Shown here: positions 1-5,949 of the stretch, in pieces
Layout: every line of letters begins with the position of its first letter
Position numbering within the stretch: position 1 is the stretch's first letter
Assembly: GCA_003516955.1 (NCBI GenBank)
Contig: DPBN01000231.1
Span: 1 to 5,964, forward strand
Origin: Armatimonadota bacterium
Lineage (GTDB): Bacteria; Armatimonadota; Fimbriimonadia; Fimbriimonadales; Fimbriimonadaceae
Length of the DNA stretch: 5,964 bases
Reading direction: 5' to 3'
Program-made: the position numbers and the translations under genes
Notes under the pieces: model-generated
The model's input: the letters and a program-made list of their open reading frames with translations, nothing else
The model's database searches: none
Told to the model about the DNA's origin: nothing

Positions 1-360
1 GGGGAGTGGCTGCACGAAGCCCATCCCGCCGCCATCCGGGCCGGCTGCCTGGGTGCGCTGGCCAGGGCCCACGGGCTGGCGCTGCTCGGCGACTCGAACG
101 GCTACCTCACCAGCTCGAACAGCGTGGATTCGCCGTGGCTGCGCGCCTACAGGGTTCTCTGGTCGGCTCCCGCAGACCCCAAGCGCACGCAACGCGCTCT
201 GCGGGAGCTGGGCGCGCGCGTGGTCGAGGTCAAGCACCGTGCACCCGTGCCGCCCCTCTCGCCGAGGGCTTTCCGGTCGGAGGGAGACCGCGGGCTGTCT
301 CTGATCGTTTGGGCGAACGGGCGGAGCCTGCGGCAGGCGCTGGCCGAAGGCCCCCTCTAG
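1..360 (+). CDS. C-terminal part of a THUMP-like-domain class I SAM-dependent methyltransferase (5' truncated by window)
   Basis: Frame 1 is open from the first base to a TAG at 358-360, giving 119 residues; the start lies outside the window. The segment GEWLHEAHPAAIRAG (residues 1-15), then YLTSSNSVDSPWLRAYRVL (35-53) and VVEVKHR (74-80), matches the usual end of a family with an N-terminal Rossmann methyltransferase domain and a C-terminal THUMP-like domain. Family members read roughly Y-EPHPA-IRAGL, YLTSD-P--SPW-R-Y-V and E-K-RG at these places. The catalytic domain and SAM motifs are not visible, so activity cannot be judged. The THUMP-like fold suggests RNA as substrate, but I know of no established reaction for this family. 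The RG that usually follows the E-K motif is RA here. The gene converges on zur and shares its stop tetranucleotide. An internal GTG at 124 is not a plausible start because similarity to the family continues upstream of it. Confidence 0.78.
   Translation, partial: GEWLHEAHPAAIRAGCLGALARAHGLALLGDSNGYLTSSNSVDSPWLRAYRVLWSAPADPKRTQRALRELGARVVEVKHRAPVPPLSPRAFRSEGDRGLSLIVWANGRSLRQALAEGPL
357..360. other. CTAG overlap: shared stop of methyltransferase and zur
   Basis: The tetranucleotide reads TAG at 358-360 on the plus strand and TAG over 359-357 on the minus strand, ending both genes. There is no room between the genes for a terminator. The only nearby dyad, CCTC-TAG-GAGG (354-364), is too short and lacks a T run. 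Confidence 0.85.
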
Positions 361-866
361 GAGGCCCCGACGCAATGGCCGCAAAGGCCGATCAGCTCCA
401 GCCGCGCCGTCTCGACCTGGAACCCGAGACTCTCGGCGCCTCCCTCGAGGGTCTCGAGGCAGGTCTGGGGCAGGGCGACCTCCGTCACGCACCCGCACCG
501 GCGACAGACCAGGCGCTGCTGGAAGCCGTGGGCCTTGGAGGCGCGGCACGGGATGTAGCCGTTGACCGACGCCACGTGGTGCGCCAAGCCGGTCTCCTCC
601 AGCGTGGCCAGGATGCGGTAGACGCTGACCACGTCGATCCGACCGCCCGCTTGGACGATCCTGTCGTGGATCTCGTAGGGACTTAGGGCCCGGTGGGTTT
701 CGCCCAACGCGCGGATCACCTGCAGCCGGGTCATCGTCATCCGATAGCCCCTCGCCTTCAGCTCGCCGAGCGCCTTCTCCTCGAATTCCCGCTTCTGAGC
801 GGGCGTCGCCAGGTTGCAATCGAAGCTTTCCGCCACTTGCCGCCGCCTCGGATCGGTCTGCCCCAT
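357..866 (-). CDS. zur: Zur: zinc-responsive Fur-family transcriptional repressor
   Basis: This 169-residue protein is a Fur-superfamily metal-dependent repressor, normally a cytoplasmic dimer that binds operator DNA when zinc-loaded. The winged-helix part has MTMTRLQVIRAL (43-54) and the recognition-helix region VVSVYRILATLEETGLAHHV (79-98), with SVYR in place of the common TVYR. Structural zinc ligands are C121/C124 (CRRC) and C162/C165 (CGHC). Aligned by hand to E. coli Zur recalled from memory, the regulatory-site ligands H77, C88, H96 and E111 fall on H96, C107, H113 and E129. The HHHDH cluster of iron-sensing Fur is replaced by HGFQQ, which argues against Fur. A tail of about 25 residues precedes the first helix. 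The ATG at 864-866 has only a weak GGGG four bases upstream, and no better start is visible. The gene is divergent from the small-protein gene and convergent with the methyltransferase. PerR, Mur or Nur specificity is less likely. Confidence 0.82.
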   Translation of the reverse strand: MGQTDPRRRQVAESFDCNLATPAQKREFEEKALGELKARGYRMTMTRLQVIRALGETHRALSPYEIHDRIVQAGGRIDVVSVYRILATLEETGLAHHVASVNGYIPCRASKAHGFQQRLVCRRCGCVTEVALPQTCLETLEGGAESLGFQVETARLELIGLCGHCVGAS

Positions 867-869
867 TAT

Positions 870-881
870 GCCCCGAGGGGC
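870..881. promoter_or_regulatory. Short GC inverted repeat just upstream of zur
   Basis: GCCCC-GA-GGGGC lies directly before the zur start codon on its 5' side, so a protein bound there could block zur translation or transcription initiation. It is followed by a direct repeat of CCGAACG (881-887 and 891-897, ten bases apart). Both could be autoregulatory sites, but in GC-rich DNA such short arms arise easily, and neither resembles the AT-rich Zur boxes known from other bacteria. The rest of 882-930 holds an A6 run (910-915) beside a TTCGAA palindrome and nothing else I can name. I see no convincing -10/-35 pair for zur on the minus strand. Confidence 0.2.
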
Positions 882-933
882 CGAACGGAGCCGAACGCGC
901 GCGAGTTCGAAAAAAGGCGGTGCGAACAGGTTC

Positions 934-961
934 CTTTCAACGTATCAGTATCTGGTAAAAG
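934..961 (+). promoter_or_regulatory. Candidate promoter for the small-protein gene
   Basis: The stretch 930-965 is the most AT-rich part of the zur/small-gene spacer. It contains an extended -10-like TGGTAAAAG (953-961; hexamer TAAAAG at 956-961, four of six matches to TATAAT) with CTTTCA at 934-939 as a poor -35, spaced 16 bases. A near-palindrome TATCAG-TAT-CTGGTA (943-957, one mismatched pair) lies inside the spacer and could be an operator. If this promoter is real, transcription would begin near 967, inside the dyad described next. The assignment rests on weak hexamers and position only. Confidence 0.3.
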
Positions 962-987
962 AATCCAGCTTCGCTCGAAGCTGATTC
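961..987 (+). promoter_or_regulatory. Perfect 8-2-8 inverted repeat in the zur/small-gene control region (operator or leader hairpin)
   Basis: CAGCTTCG (966-973) and CGAAGCTG (976-983) are exact reverse complements around CT. Outer arms GAAT (961-964) and ATTC (984-987) extend the symmetry with one unpaired C at 965. As RNA it would fold as a 7-bp stem with a GCUC loop plus four outer pairs. No T run follows, so it is not an intrinsic terminator. It lies 60 bases before the small-protein start and about 95 from the zur start, just downstream of the candidate -10. It could be a DNA operator at the transcription start or part of a structured 5' leader. It is not recognisable as a known riboswitch or a known Zur box. 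Confidence 0.45.
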
Positions 988-1034
988 GACGACCGTTGCC
1001 TGTCCGCAAGGAGCGATCCGAGGAGGGCGCTCAG

Positions 1035-1041
1035 AGGAGGG
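1035..1041 (+). promoter_or_regulatory. Strong Shine-Dalgarno for the small-protein gene, with upstream duplicates
   Basis: AGGAGGG ends five bases before the ATG at 1047 and decides that start over any upstream extension of the frame. The octamer GAGGAGGG occurs twice (1020-1027 and 1034-1041), and AAGGAG stands at 1008-1013. Neither upstream copy has an ATG, GTG or TTG at a usable distance, so there is no leader peptide; they may serve as ribosome standby sites or be chance purine runs. Confidence 0.8.
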
Positions 1042-1046
1042 AAAGC

Positions 1047-1247
1047 ATGAAGTTCTACAACCTGAAGACTCGCTCGCACGTCGAGGTTCCCGACTCCCAG
1101 GTCAAGAAGATGGCCATGGAGCGCGAGACCAAGAAGGGGAAGCAGATCCGCTACGCCTTCACTGCCGAATTCGAGGGCAGCAAGCTCTACAAGTTCGTCA
1201 GCGAGAAGGACTACAAGGCGGCCTCGTTCCCCGAGATCAAGAAGTAG
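1047..1247 (+). CDS. Small basic protein of unknown function (66 aa)
   Basis: I do not recognise this protein with confidence. It begins MKFYNLKTRSHVEVPDSQV, followed by a Lys-rich loop (ETKKGKQ, 27-33), a strand-like RYAFTAEFEG (35-44), then KLYKFVSEKDYK (46-57) and a KK end. It has 13 Lys and 3 Arg against 9 Asp/Glu, no Cys, no signal peptide and no membrane segment, so it should be a soluble cytoplasmic protein, probably a small beta-rich fold. Codon choice is very uniform: all 13 Lys are AAG, all 5 Phe TTC, all 4 Tyr TAC and both Ile ATC. Together with a strong ribosome binding site and a dedicated terminator this suggests a well-expressed single-gene transcript. It is divergent from zur. 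It is not a zinc-free L31, L33 or S14 paralogue as far as I can tell. Binding to nucleic acid or ribosomes would fit the charge but is a guess. Confidence 0.82.
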   Translation: MKFYNLKTRSHVEVPDSQVKKMAMERETKKGKQIRYAFTAEFEGSKLYKFVSEKDYKAASFPEIKK

Positions 1248-1272
1248 CGACCGACCAAACTCCAGACCGAGG

Positions 1273-1308
1273 GGGGGCCGGCGGGAAGAGCCGGTCCCCT
1301 TCTCCTTT
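1273..1308 (+). terminator. Intrinsic terminator after the small-protein gene
   Basis: GGGGGCCGGC (1273-1282) pairs with GCCGGTCCCC (1290-1299), a ten-pair stem including one G-U, around the seven-base loop GGGAAGA. The T-rich tract TTCTCCTTT (1300-1308) follows directly. It starts 25 bases after the TAG of the small-protein gene and about 50 before the DUF1800 start, so it would separate the two transcription units. Confidence 0.68.
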
Positions 1309-1355
1309 GGGTCCCTCCCCGGGGCGCCGAACCGGGGCAGGTCCGGCGCGTCTGT

Positions 1356-1360
1356 GGGGG
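1356..1360 (+). promoter_or_regulatory. G-run that may act as ribosome binding site for the DUF1800 gene
   Basis: GGGGG ends one base before the ATG at 1362, too close to work for that codon, but seven bases before an in-frame TTG at 1368. The real start may therefore be the TTG, shortening the protein by two residues. No better Shine-Dalgarno is visible between the terminator and the start, and I see no clear promoter in 1309-1355. Confidence 0.35.
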
Positions 1361-1361
1361 T

Positions 1362-2741
1362 ATGGGCTTGGCGACCGATCGGGAGAAGACCGCGCACCTG
1401 TTGCGCCGATTCGGTCTCGGCGCGAGCGTCGAGGAACTCGATTTCTACTCGGAGGGCGGCTACGCCCGCGCCGTGGACCGTCTGCTGGGCGAGTCCGCCG
1501 AGGAGGCGCCGCTGCCCGACGCTGCGAGGTTCGTCGGCGCGAACGGCCGCCTGAACCCGCCCGACGCGGTCGCCTGGTGGGTCGTGCGCCTGTTGGGGAC
1601 CCGGCGCGTGCTGCGCGAGAAGCTGACCGTGTTCTGGCACAACCACTTCGCCACGAGCGTGGTCAAGGTGGGCGCCGCGCCCCTGATGGTCGCCCAGATC
1701 GAGACCCTCCGCCGCCTTGCCTTGGGACCGTTCGAGGACCTGCTGCTGGCGCTGAGCCGGGACCCGGCCATGGTCGTCTGGCTGGACAACGCCCAGAACG
1801 TGAAGGGCAAGCCGAACGAGAACTTCGCCCGAGAGGTGATGGAGCTCTTCACCATAGGGATCGGGCACTACAACGAGGAGGACGTGCGGGAGGCCGCGCG
1901 CGCCTTCACCGGGTGGAGCCTCCGCCGAATCCCGGGCGGACCGCTCGGCGTCTCCGCCGAATTCCTGTACCGCCGAGCCGCGCACGACGACGGCGAGAAG
2001 ACGGTCTTGGGGACCAAGGGGGATCTCGGCGGCGAAGACGTCATCCGCCTGCTCTGCCAGAGGCCCGAGACCAGCCGCCGCCTCGTGCGCAAGTTCTTCG
2101 CGTGGTTCGTGCGCCCAAACCCGGACGACGCCACCGTGGAGCGGTTCGCCAAGGCCTACCGGGAGTCCGGCCTGAACACTCTGGCGCTCGTCCGCGCGGT
2201 CGTCCTGTCCCCCGAGTTCCTTTCGCCCCAAGCGGAGCGGGCGGTCGTCAAGAGCCCGGTCGACTTCGTGATCCCCACCCTCCGCCAGCTGGGCGTCGGA
2301 GAGCGGCTGGCGCAGTCGCTGCCGCCGGAGGGCCAGTTGCCGAGGAGGCTGCTTCTGCCGGCTCTGGCGGCCGGCCAGGCTATGCGCGCCATGGGCATGG
2401 CCCTTCTGGCCCCGCCCGACGTCTCCGGCTGGGAAGGGGGACCCGCCTGGATCTCCTCCGCCACGATGGCCGAGCGGATCCGGTGGGCTTCGACGCTCTT
2501 CGGCTCGGGAGGCGGCGGAAGGCCGGGCCTCCGATATCCCGCGGAGAGCCTTCTGGAGGCCGAGGCCACGCCATCGGCGGTCGCGGCGCGGCTGTTCGAG
2601 GTGTTCGACGCGCCCGCCGACCCTGAGACGCTGAGCCTGGCCACCCAAGCTGCGGCGACCAAGAAGGGCTCCGGAACCAACGCGATGGCGGAGGCCGCAT
2701 CCCAGGTCCTGTTCGCCTCCCCCGCCTTCCAATACGCCTAG
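1362..2741 (+). CDS. DUF1800 family protein
   Basis: This 459-residue protein is a full-length DUF1800 member. Family motifs appear in order: HLLRRFGLG (12-20), KLTVFWHNHFATS (87-99), SRDPAMVVWLDNAQNVKGK (132-150), NENFAREVMELFTIGIGHY (152-170), REAARAFTGW (176-185), HDDGEKTVLG (208-217), PPDVSGWEGG (351-360) and the closing SPAFQYA. The biochemical role of the family is not established. In many bacteria its gene sits directly upstream of a DUF1501 gene encoding an exported sulfatase-like protein, and the pair is presumed to act together at the envelope. Here no DUF1501 gene follows; the convergent GH106 gene begins at the same stop. No signal peptide is visible, so the site of action is unclear. 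ATG 1362 is used here; TTG 1368 is the alternative. The preceding terminator implies its own promoter, which I could not find. Confidence 0.9.
   Translation: MGLATDREKTAHLLRRFGLGASVEELDFYSEGGYARAVDRLLGESAEEAPLPDAARFVGANGRLNPPDAVAWWVVRLLGTRRVLREKLTVFWHNHFATSVVKVGAAPLMVAQIETLRRLALGPFEDLLLALSRDPAMVVWLDNAQNVKGKPNENFAREVMELFTIGIGHYNEEDVREAARAFTGWSLRRIPGGPLGVSAEFLYRRAAHDDGEKTVLGTKGDLGGEDVIRLLCQRPETSRRLVRKFFAWFVRPNPDDATVERFAKAYRESGLNTLALVRAVVLSPEFLSPQAERAVVKSPVDFVIPTLRQLGVGERLAQSLPPEGQLPRRLLLPALAAGQAMRAMGMALLAPPDVSGWEGGPAWISSATMAERIRWASTLFGSGGGGRPGLRYPAESLLEAEATPSAVAARLFEVFDAPADPETLSLATQAAATKKGSGTNAMAEAASQVLFASPAFQYA
2738..2741. other. CTAG overlap: shared stop of DUF1800 and GH106 genes
   Basis: TAG at 2739-2741 ends the DUF1800 gene, and the complement of 2738-2740 is the TAG ending the GH106 gene. 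This is the same arrangement as at 357-360. No terminator-like hairpin with a T run is visible on either side. Confidence 0.9.
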
Positions 2742-5700
2742 GGTCGCGGCGACGACAACGGCACCAGCGTCCTGCCGATCAGCCGAACGGGTCCCAGCAG
2801 GCCCGACGGAGCCAGAGGCTCGCCGCGCCTCCACAGGAGCCACGAGCCGAACGTGATGCGCCCGGTCGGGCTCTTCCCGTTGGTCTCAAGCCAGTCTGGC
2901 CAGCGCTCCATCGTTCCGTCCGGGCGGCGACCCGGTTCCGGCGGAAGCTCCTCGTCGCCGATCAGCCGGTTGATCCACAGGTTGGTCACGCGCACCACCA
3001 ACCGGTTGCCTTGGGCACGCAGGGCGCCCGTCGCGTCGACGCGGAACGGGGAGTGCCACAGCGTCCCCAAGGAGCGGCCGTTCAGCTCGACCTCGGCGAC
3101 CACCTCCACCCGGCCAAGGTCCAGATCCACGCGCCGCCCCTCCGCCAGGAACCCGTCGGGCAGGTCGAAGGAGGTTTCGTAGACCGCGGTTCCCGAGAAA
3201 TGGCGGACCGCCGGATCCTCCATCTCGCTCCAAGACTGAAGCCGCTGGAGCACGAGGCTGGCGCCGCCCCGATCGGCAACGGGAAGATGGAGGCTCCACG
3301 GCCCGGGAAGGCCGTACTCGCTCGGCCAAGGGGCCACGGTCACCTTGCGCCCATCCACCGTGTAGGCACCGGGCAACCTCGCCTCCAGGGACCAGCCGCC
3401 CTCCGAACCAACCAAGACCGCCGGCGGTTCGGGATCGCCCCCGCGTGGCACGAAGAGGCGCTCCGGGTCGGTCGCCGACGCCGTGCGCTCCTCTCCTCCG
3501 TAGCGGTAGGTGACCGTGAGGGTCTTCAGCACGTTCAGCGCGGGGTCGCCATAGCGGCCCACGAGCTCCGAAACCACGAACCAAGCCCTGCCTCCTCGAA
3601 GGCGCTCGCGCACCCATGGGGTCACGTCCAAAGTCCGGCTCGGATCGTTCGCCGGACCCCAGACCGCGCGCAGGATCTCCACGGGCTCCGGCCGCGCCGA
3701 CGGACCTTCCTCCAGCCTCGGCGGCAGCTTGCGCATCGGCCGGTCGAACACGACGAACACCGACTGCCCACCGTGGAGCTGCAGCGGGAGCGTCGTCGTG
3801 CCTTGACCGACGCTCACCGAGCCGGCCAGGCGGCGCTCCCCGGTCCAGGGATCCCACAGCTCGGGCTGCTTGCCCGCCACCCGGAACGTCGCCTTTGTGG
3901 AGACGAAGCCTGGCCACGGATTGGCGACGAAGTAGACGTCGGTTCCCCCGACGCGACGGTGGATGAAGTCCAGCCCACCGTCGCTCTGGAAGTCCGGCGC
4001 CAGACCCAGCTCGCGCTCCAGCCGCCTCAGTGGCAGCACGAGGCCCTCGGACCACAGCTGGTCGGCCAGCCGGCGCACGACGGCGTCGCTCTGGGGATAG
4101 CCGGACAGTCCCGGGGCGCGGACGGGCTTCGTCCCGGCGAACACCTTCGCCCCGGAGCGGGCGAGCCGGAGCACCTTCCGCAGCAGCTCCGGACTCATCT
4201 CGGGGGTGTCCGGTAGGACCAGCGCGGCGTAGCGCATGCCGTGCGGCAGCGTCAGCGAACCGCCGCGGACCTCCAGCCGCCGGATGACCACCTCGGCAGG
4301 AGCGACGTCGCCGCGGTAGGGCCCGTCCGGCGGAGCCATGGCCCTGGGTGCGCCCTCCGGCTGCACCCACAGCAGATCCACCACGGGAAGGCCTTGCCTC
4401 AGGAGGGCCTGGCAGCGAGCCAAGTACCTGTGCCACGGGCCGGACTGCTCCCACCAGGTCTGCGTCCTCTCGTAGTGGAGTCCCCACGGCCCCATGCTCA
4501 TGCCGGGAGCCACGTTGAGCCAGGGCTGCATCGCGTACCGGTGGAACACGAAGCGGTTGACTCCCCGGCAGAAGGCCCAATCGCCCAGGGCCTTGATGTT
4601 GCCCGGGTGGAGCTGCCACCGCTCGCCGTCGGTCGCCGTGAACGCCTCCGCGCCCAAGATCCCCTTGCCGTACACGTTGCAGGCCGAGGCCATCCGCAAC
4701 ACGGTGTCGGCGGTGAAATTGTTGGGCCAGGACCAAAACTCGCACATCGGCTCGTCGGCCCGGCCGGCGTAGGCGAGGTCGTCGAACACGCAGTCGCCGT
4801 AGGCCTCGATGGACAGGCGCAGGCCCCGGGAGGCCGCCAGTTTCCGCATCTCGCCCGCGTAGCAATCGCGGACCAGGTCCGCAACCGTCTGCCGCACGTC
4901 GGCGAGGAACCGCTCCGAGGCCTCCAGCGAATCCACCACGTAGCCCGCCATGGAGGGCAGGCGCCGCCAGAGCGGATATCCCCGCCGGCGGGCGAACTGC
5001 TGCGGGAAGGAGGCCGTCCAGTTCTGGGAGTGGTTCTCCCAGCTGTCGATGTGCGTCGTGACGAACGTGCGGCCGACGAGCGGCCCAACGTCGCCGACCA
5101 GCTTGCCGATGAACCCATCGAAGGCCGCCCGCGCGCCTTCCACGGACAGCTTGTCGCACTCCAGCCCCCGGCCCGACTCCGGCGCAGGGGCGTTCTCCGC
5201 CCCGGTGAGCGTGCGGCCGAAGCGCAGGACCACCCAGCGCCCCGGAGGCACCTCCCAGGAGATCGCGCCGTCGGGCCCGGGCGCGGCCTGCAGCAGGCGC
5301 ACATCGTTGGAGCGAACGATGGAGCCTTTCGGCGCGGCGGGATACTCCCTCGGCGCGGCGAACTCCTGGCGAACGACGGCGGACTTGCCCGGCAGGTCCG
5401 AAATTCGGAACGGGCCGGGTTGCGGGAAAGCGACGACCGCGACGTCGCGGTAGAAGCCGCGGACGGTCTCAGGCTGGCGGAGAACGACCCTCCGCAGGCC
5501 CGGCCCGTCGACCACCGTCTCGCTCCACACGAGGCGCTGCATCGCCTGCTCGGGCTGGATCCACGGCCCGCCGCTGCCGTTCCAGCCGGCGTCGTCGTTC
5601 ATGTTCACCTGCAGGCCGAGGCGATCGGCTTCTCGGCACACATGCCGAAACAGCTCGCGCCACTGCGGCCCGGCGAAGGCCACAGGGCCCACGGGCGTTC

Positions 5701-5938
5701 CCTGGTCCACCTCCATGATGAGCACCCCGCCGATGCCAACCCTCGCCATGGCCTCGAGGTCGGCCGTGATCCCCTCCCTGGTCACGTTGCCGTTCAGCCA
5801 GAACCAGTAGACCCATGGGCGGGCCGAGGAAGGGGGCTCCTCGAAGACCCCCGCCAATCTGGGCGGGGCCGCAGGGGCCGCCGCCGCAAGACCCACCGAC
5901 GCCCAAGCGAGCAGAGCGCGCAGCATCTTCGCCTGCAT
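2738..5938 (-). CDS. Secreted GH106 family glycoside hydrolase (probable alpha-L-rhamnosidase)
   Basis: This 1066-residue protein has the hallmarks of GH106, whose characterised members release alpha-L-rhamnose from plant polysaccharides such as rhamnogalacturonans and from rhamnosides. A signal peptide (basic start, hydrophobic 6-21, Ala-rich end near 20-24) predicts export. Motifs in order: RPWVYWFWLNGNVTREGIT (40-58), GIGGVLIMEVDQG (68-80), NMNDDAGWNGSGGPWI (112-127), THIDSWENHSQNWTASF (295-311), SIEAYGD (376-382), GAEAFTATDGERW (429-441) and QPWLNVAPGMSMGPWGLH (471-488). E301 and E431 are my candidates for the catalytic acids, by analogy only. A beta-rich module (about 753-830, with DVTPWV and GDPALN) precedes a C-terminal galactose-binding-like domain (about 915-990) holding VELNGRSLGTLWHSPF (950-965). 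The length is normal for the family. An in-frame TAG lies nine bases before the ATG, fixing M1 as the longest start; M5 is an alternative. No transporter or other carbohydrate gene is adjacent. Confidence 0.92.
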   Translation of the reverse strand: MQAKMLRALLAWASVGLAAAAPAAPPRLAGVFEEPPSSARPWVYWFWLNGNVTREGITADLEAMARVGIGGVLIMEVDQGTPVGPVAFAGPQWRELFRHVCREADRLGLQVNMNDDAGWNGSGGPWIQPEQAMQRLVWSETVVDGPGLRRVVLRQPETVRGFYRDVAVVAFPQPGPFRISDLPGKSAVVRQEFAAPREYPAAPKGSIVRSNDVRLLQAAPGPDGAISWEVPPGRWVVLRFGRTLTGAENAPAPESGRGLECDKLSVEGARAAFDGFIGKLVGDVGPLVGRTFVTTHIDSWENHSQNWTASFPQQFARRRGYPLWRRLPSMAGYVVDSLEASERFLADVRQTVADLVRDCYAGEMRKLAASRGLRLSIEAYGDCVFDDLAYAGRADEPMCEFWSWPNNFTADTVLRMASACNVYGKGILGAEAFTATDGERWQLHPGNIKALGDWAFCRGVNRFVFHRYAMQPWLNVAPGMSMGPWGLHYERTQTWWEQSGPWHRYLARCQALLRQGLPVVDLLWVQPEGAPRAMAPPDGPYRGDVAPAEVVIRRLEVRGGSLTLPHGMRYAALVLPDTPEMSPELLRKVLRLARSGAKVFAGTKPVRAPGLSGYPQSDAVVRRLADQLWSEGLVLPLRRLERELGLAPDFQSDGGLDFIHRRVGGTDVYFVANPWPGFVSTKATFRVAGKQPELWDPWTGERRLAGSVSVGQGTTTLPLQLHGGQSVFVVFDRPMRKLPPRLEEGPSARPEPVEILRAVWGPANDPSRTLDVTPWVRERLRGGRAWFVVSELVGRYGDPALNVLKTLTVTYRYGGEERTASATDPERLFVPRGGDPEPPAVLVGSEGGWSLEARLPGAYTVDGRKVTVAPWPSEYGLPGPWSLHLPVADRGGASLVLQRLQSWSEMEDPAVRHFSGTAVYETSFDLPDGFLAEGRRVDLDLGRVEVVAEVELNGRSLGTLWHSPFRVDATGALRAQGNRLVVRVTNLWINRLIGDEELPPEPGRRPDGTMERWPDWLETNGKSPTGRITFGSWLLWRRGEPLAPSGLLGPVRLIGRTLVPLSSPRP

Positions 5939-5945
5939 GGCCGCA

Positions 5946-5949
5946 TCCT
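5946..5949 (-). promoter_or_regulatory. Ribosome binding site of the GH106 gene
   Basis: On the minus strand AGGA stands seven bases before the ATG at 5936-5938, a good spacing that favours M1 over the second Met four codons later. Only 26 bases upstream of the gene are in the window, so no promoter can be assessed. Confidence 0.55.

Noticed and set aside
354..364. CCTC-TAG-GAGG dyad at the methyltransferase/zur junction as a bidirectional terminator
   Set aside because: Only four base pairs with a three-base loop and no T run on either strand.
6..686. Plus-strand 226-codon frame crossing the methyltransferase and zur genes
   Set aside because: It spans two real genes on opposite strands, shows no recognisable motif and is Arg/Ala/Gly-rich.
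961..987. The dyad in the zur/small-gene spacer as an intrinsic terminator
   Set aside because: No T-rich tract follows on the plus strand, and it lies upstream of a gene rather than after one.
693..1247. Upstream extension of the small protein to 184 residues
   Set aside because: The extension runs antisense through zur and its promoter region, and the strong AGGAGGG five bases before ATG 1047 marks the real start.
1047..1247. Small protein as a zinc-free ribosomal protein paralogue (L31, L33 or S14 type), as often controlled by Zur
   Set aside because: The size and charge fit, but the sequence does not align with the versions of these proteins I can recall.
1307..2626. Plus-strand open frame (439 codons) in another frame over the DUF1800 gene
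   Set aside because: Low-complexity Arg/Pro/Gly composition; the overlapping frame carries all DUF1800 motifs.
945..2843. Long minus-strand open frame (632 codons) antisense to the small-protein and DUF1800 genes
   Set aside because: It is Arg/Gly/Ala-rich with no domain-like motif and lies opposite two genes with clear coding signals. Long antisense frames are expected in GC-rich coding DNA.
2886..5159. Minus-strand 757-codon frame and plus-strand 401-codon frame (3011-4216) over the GH106 gene
   Set aside because: Composition is typical of GC-rich shadow frames, while the GH106 frame is full-length with family motifs throughout.
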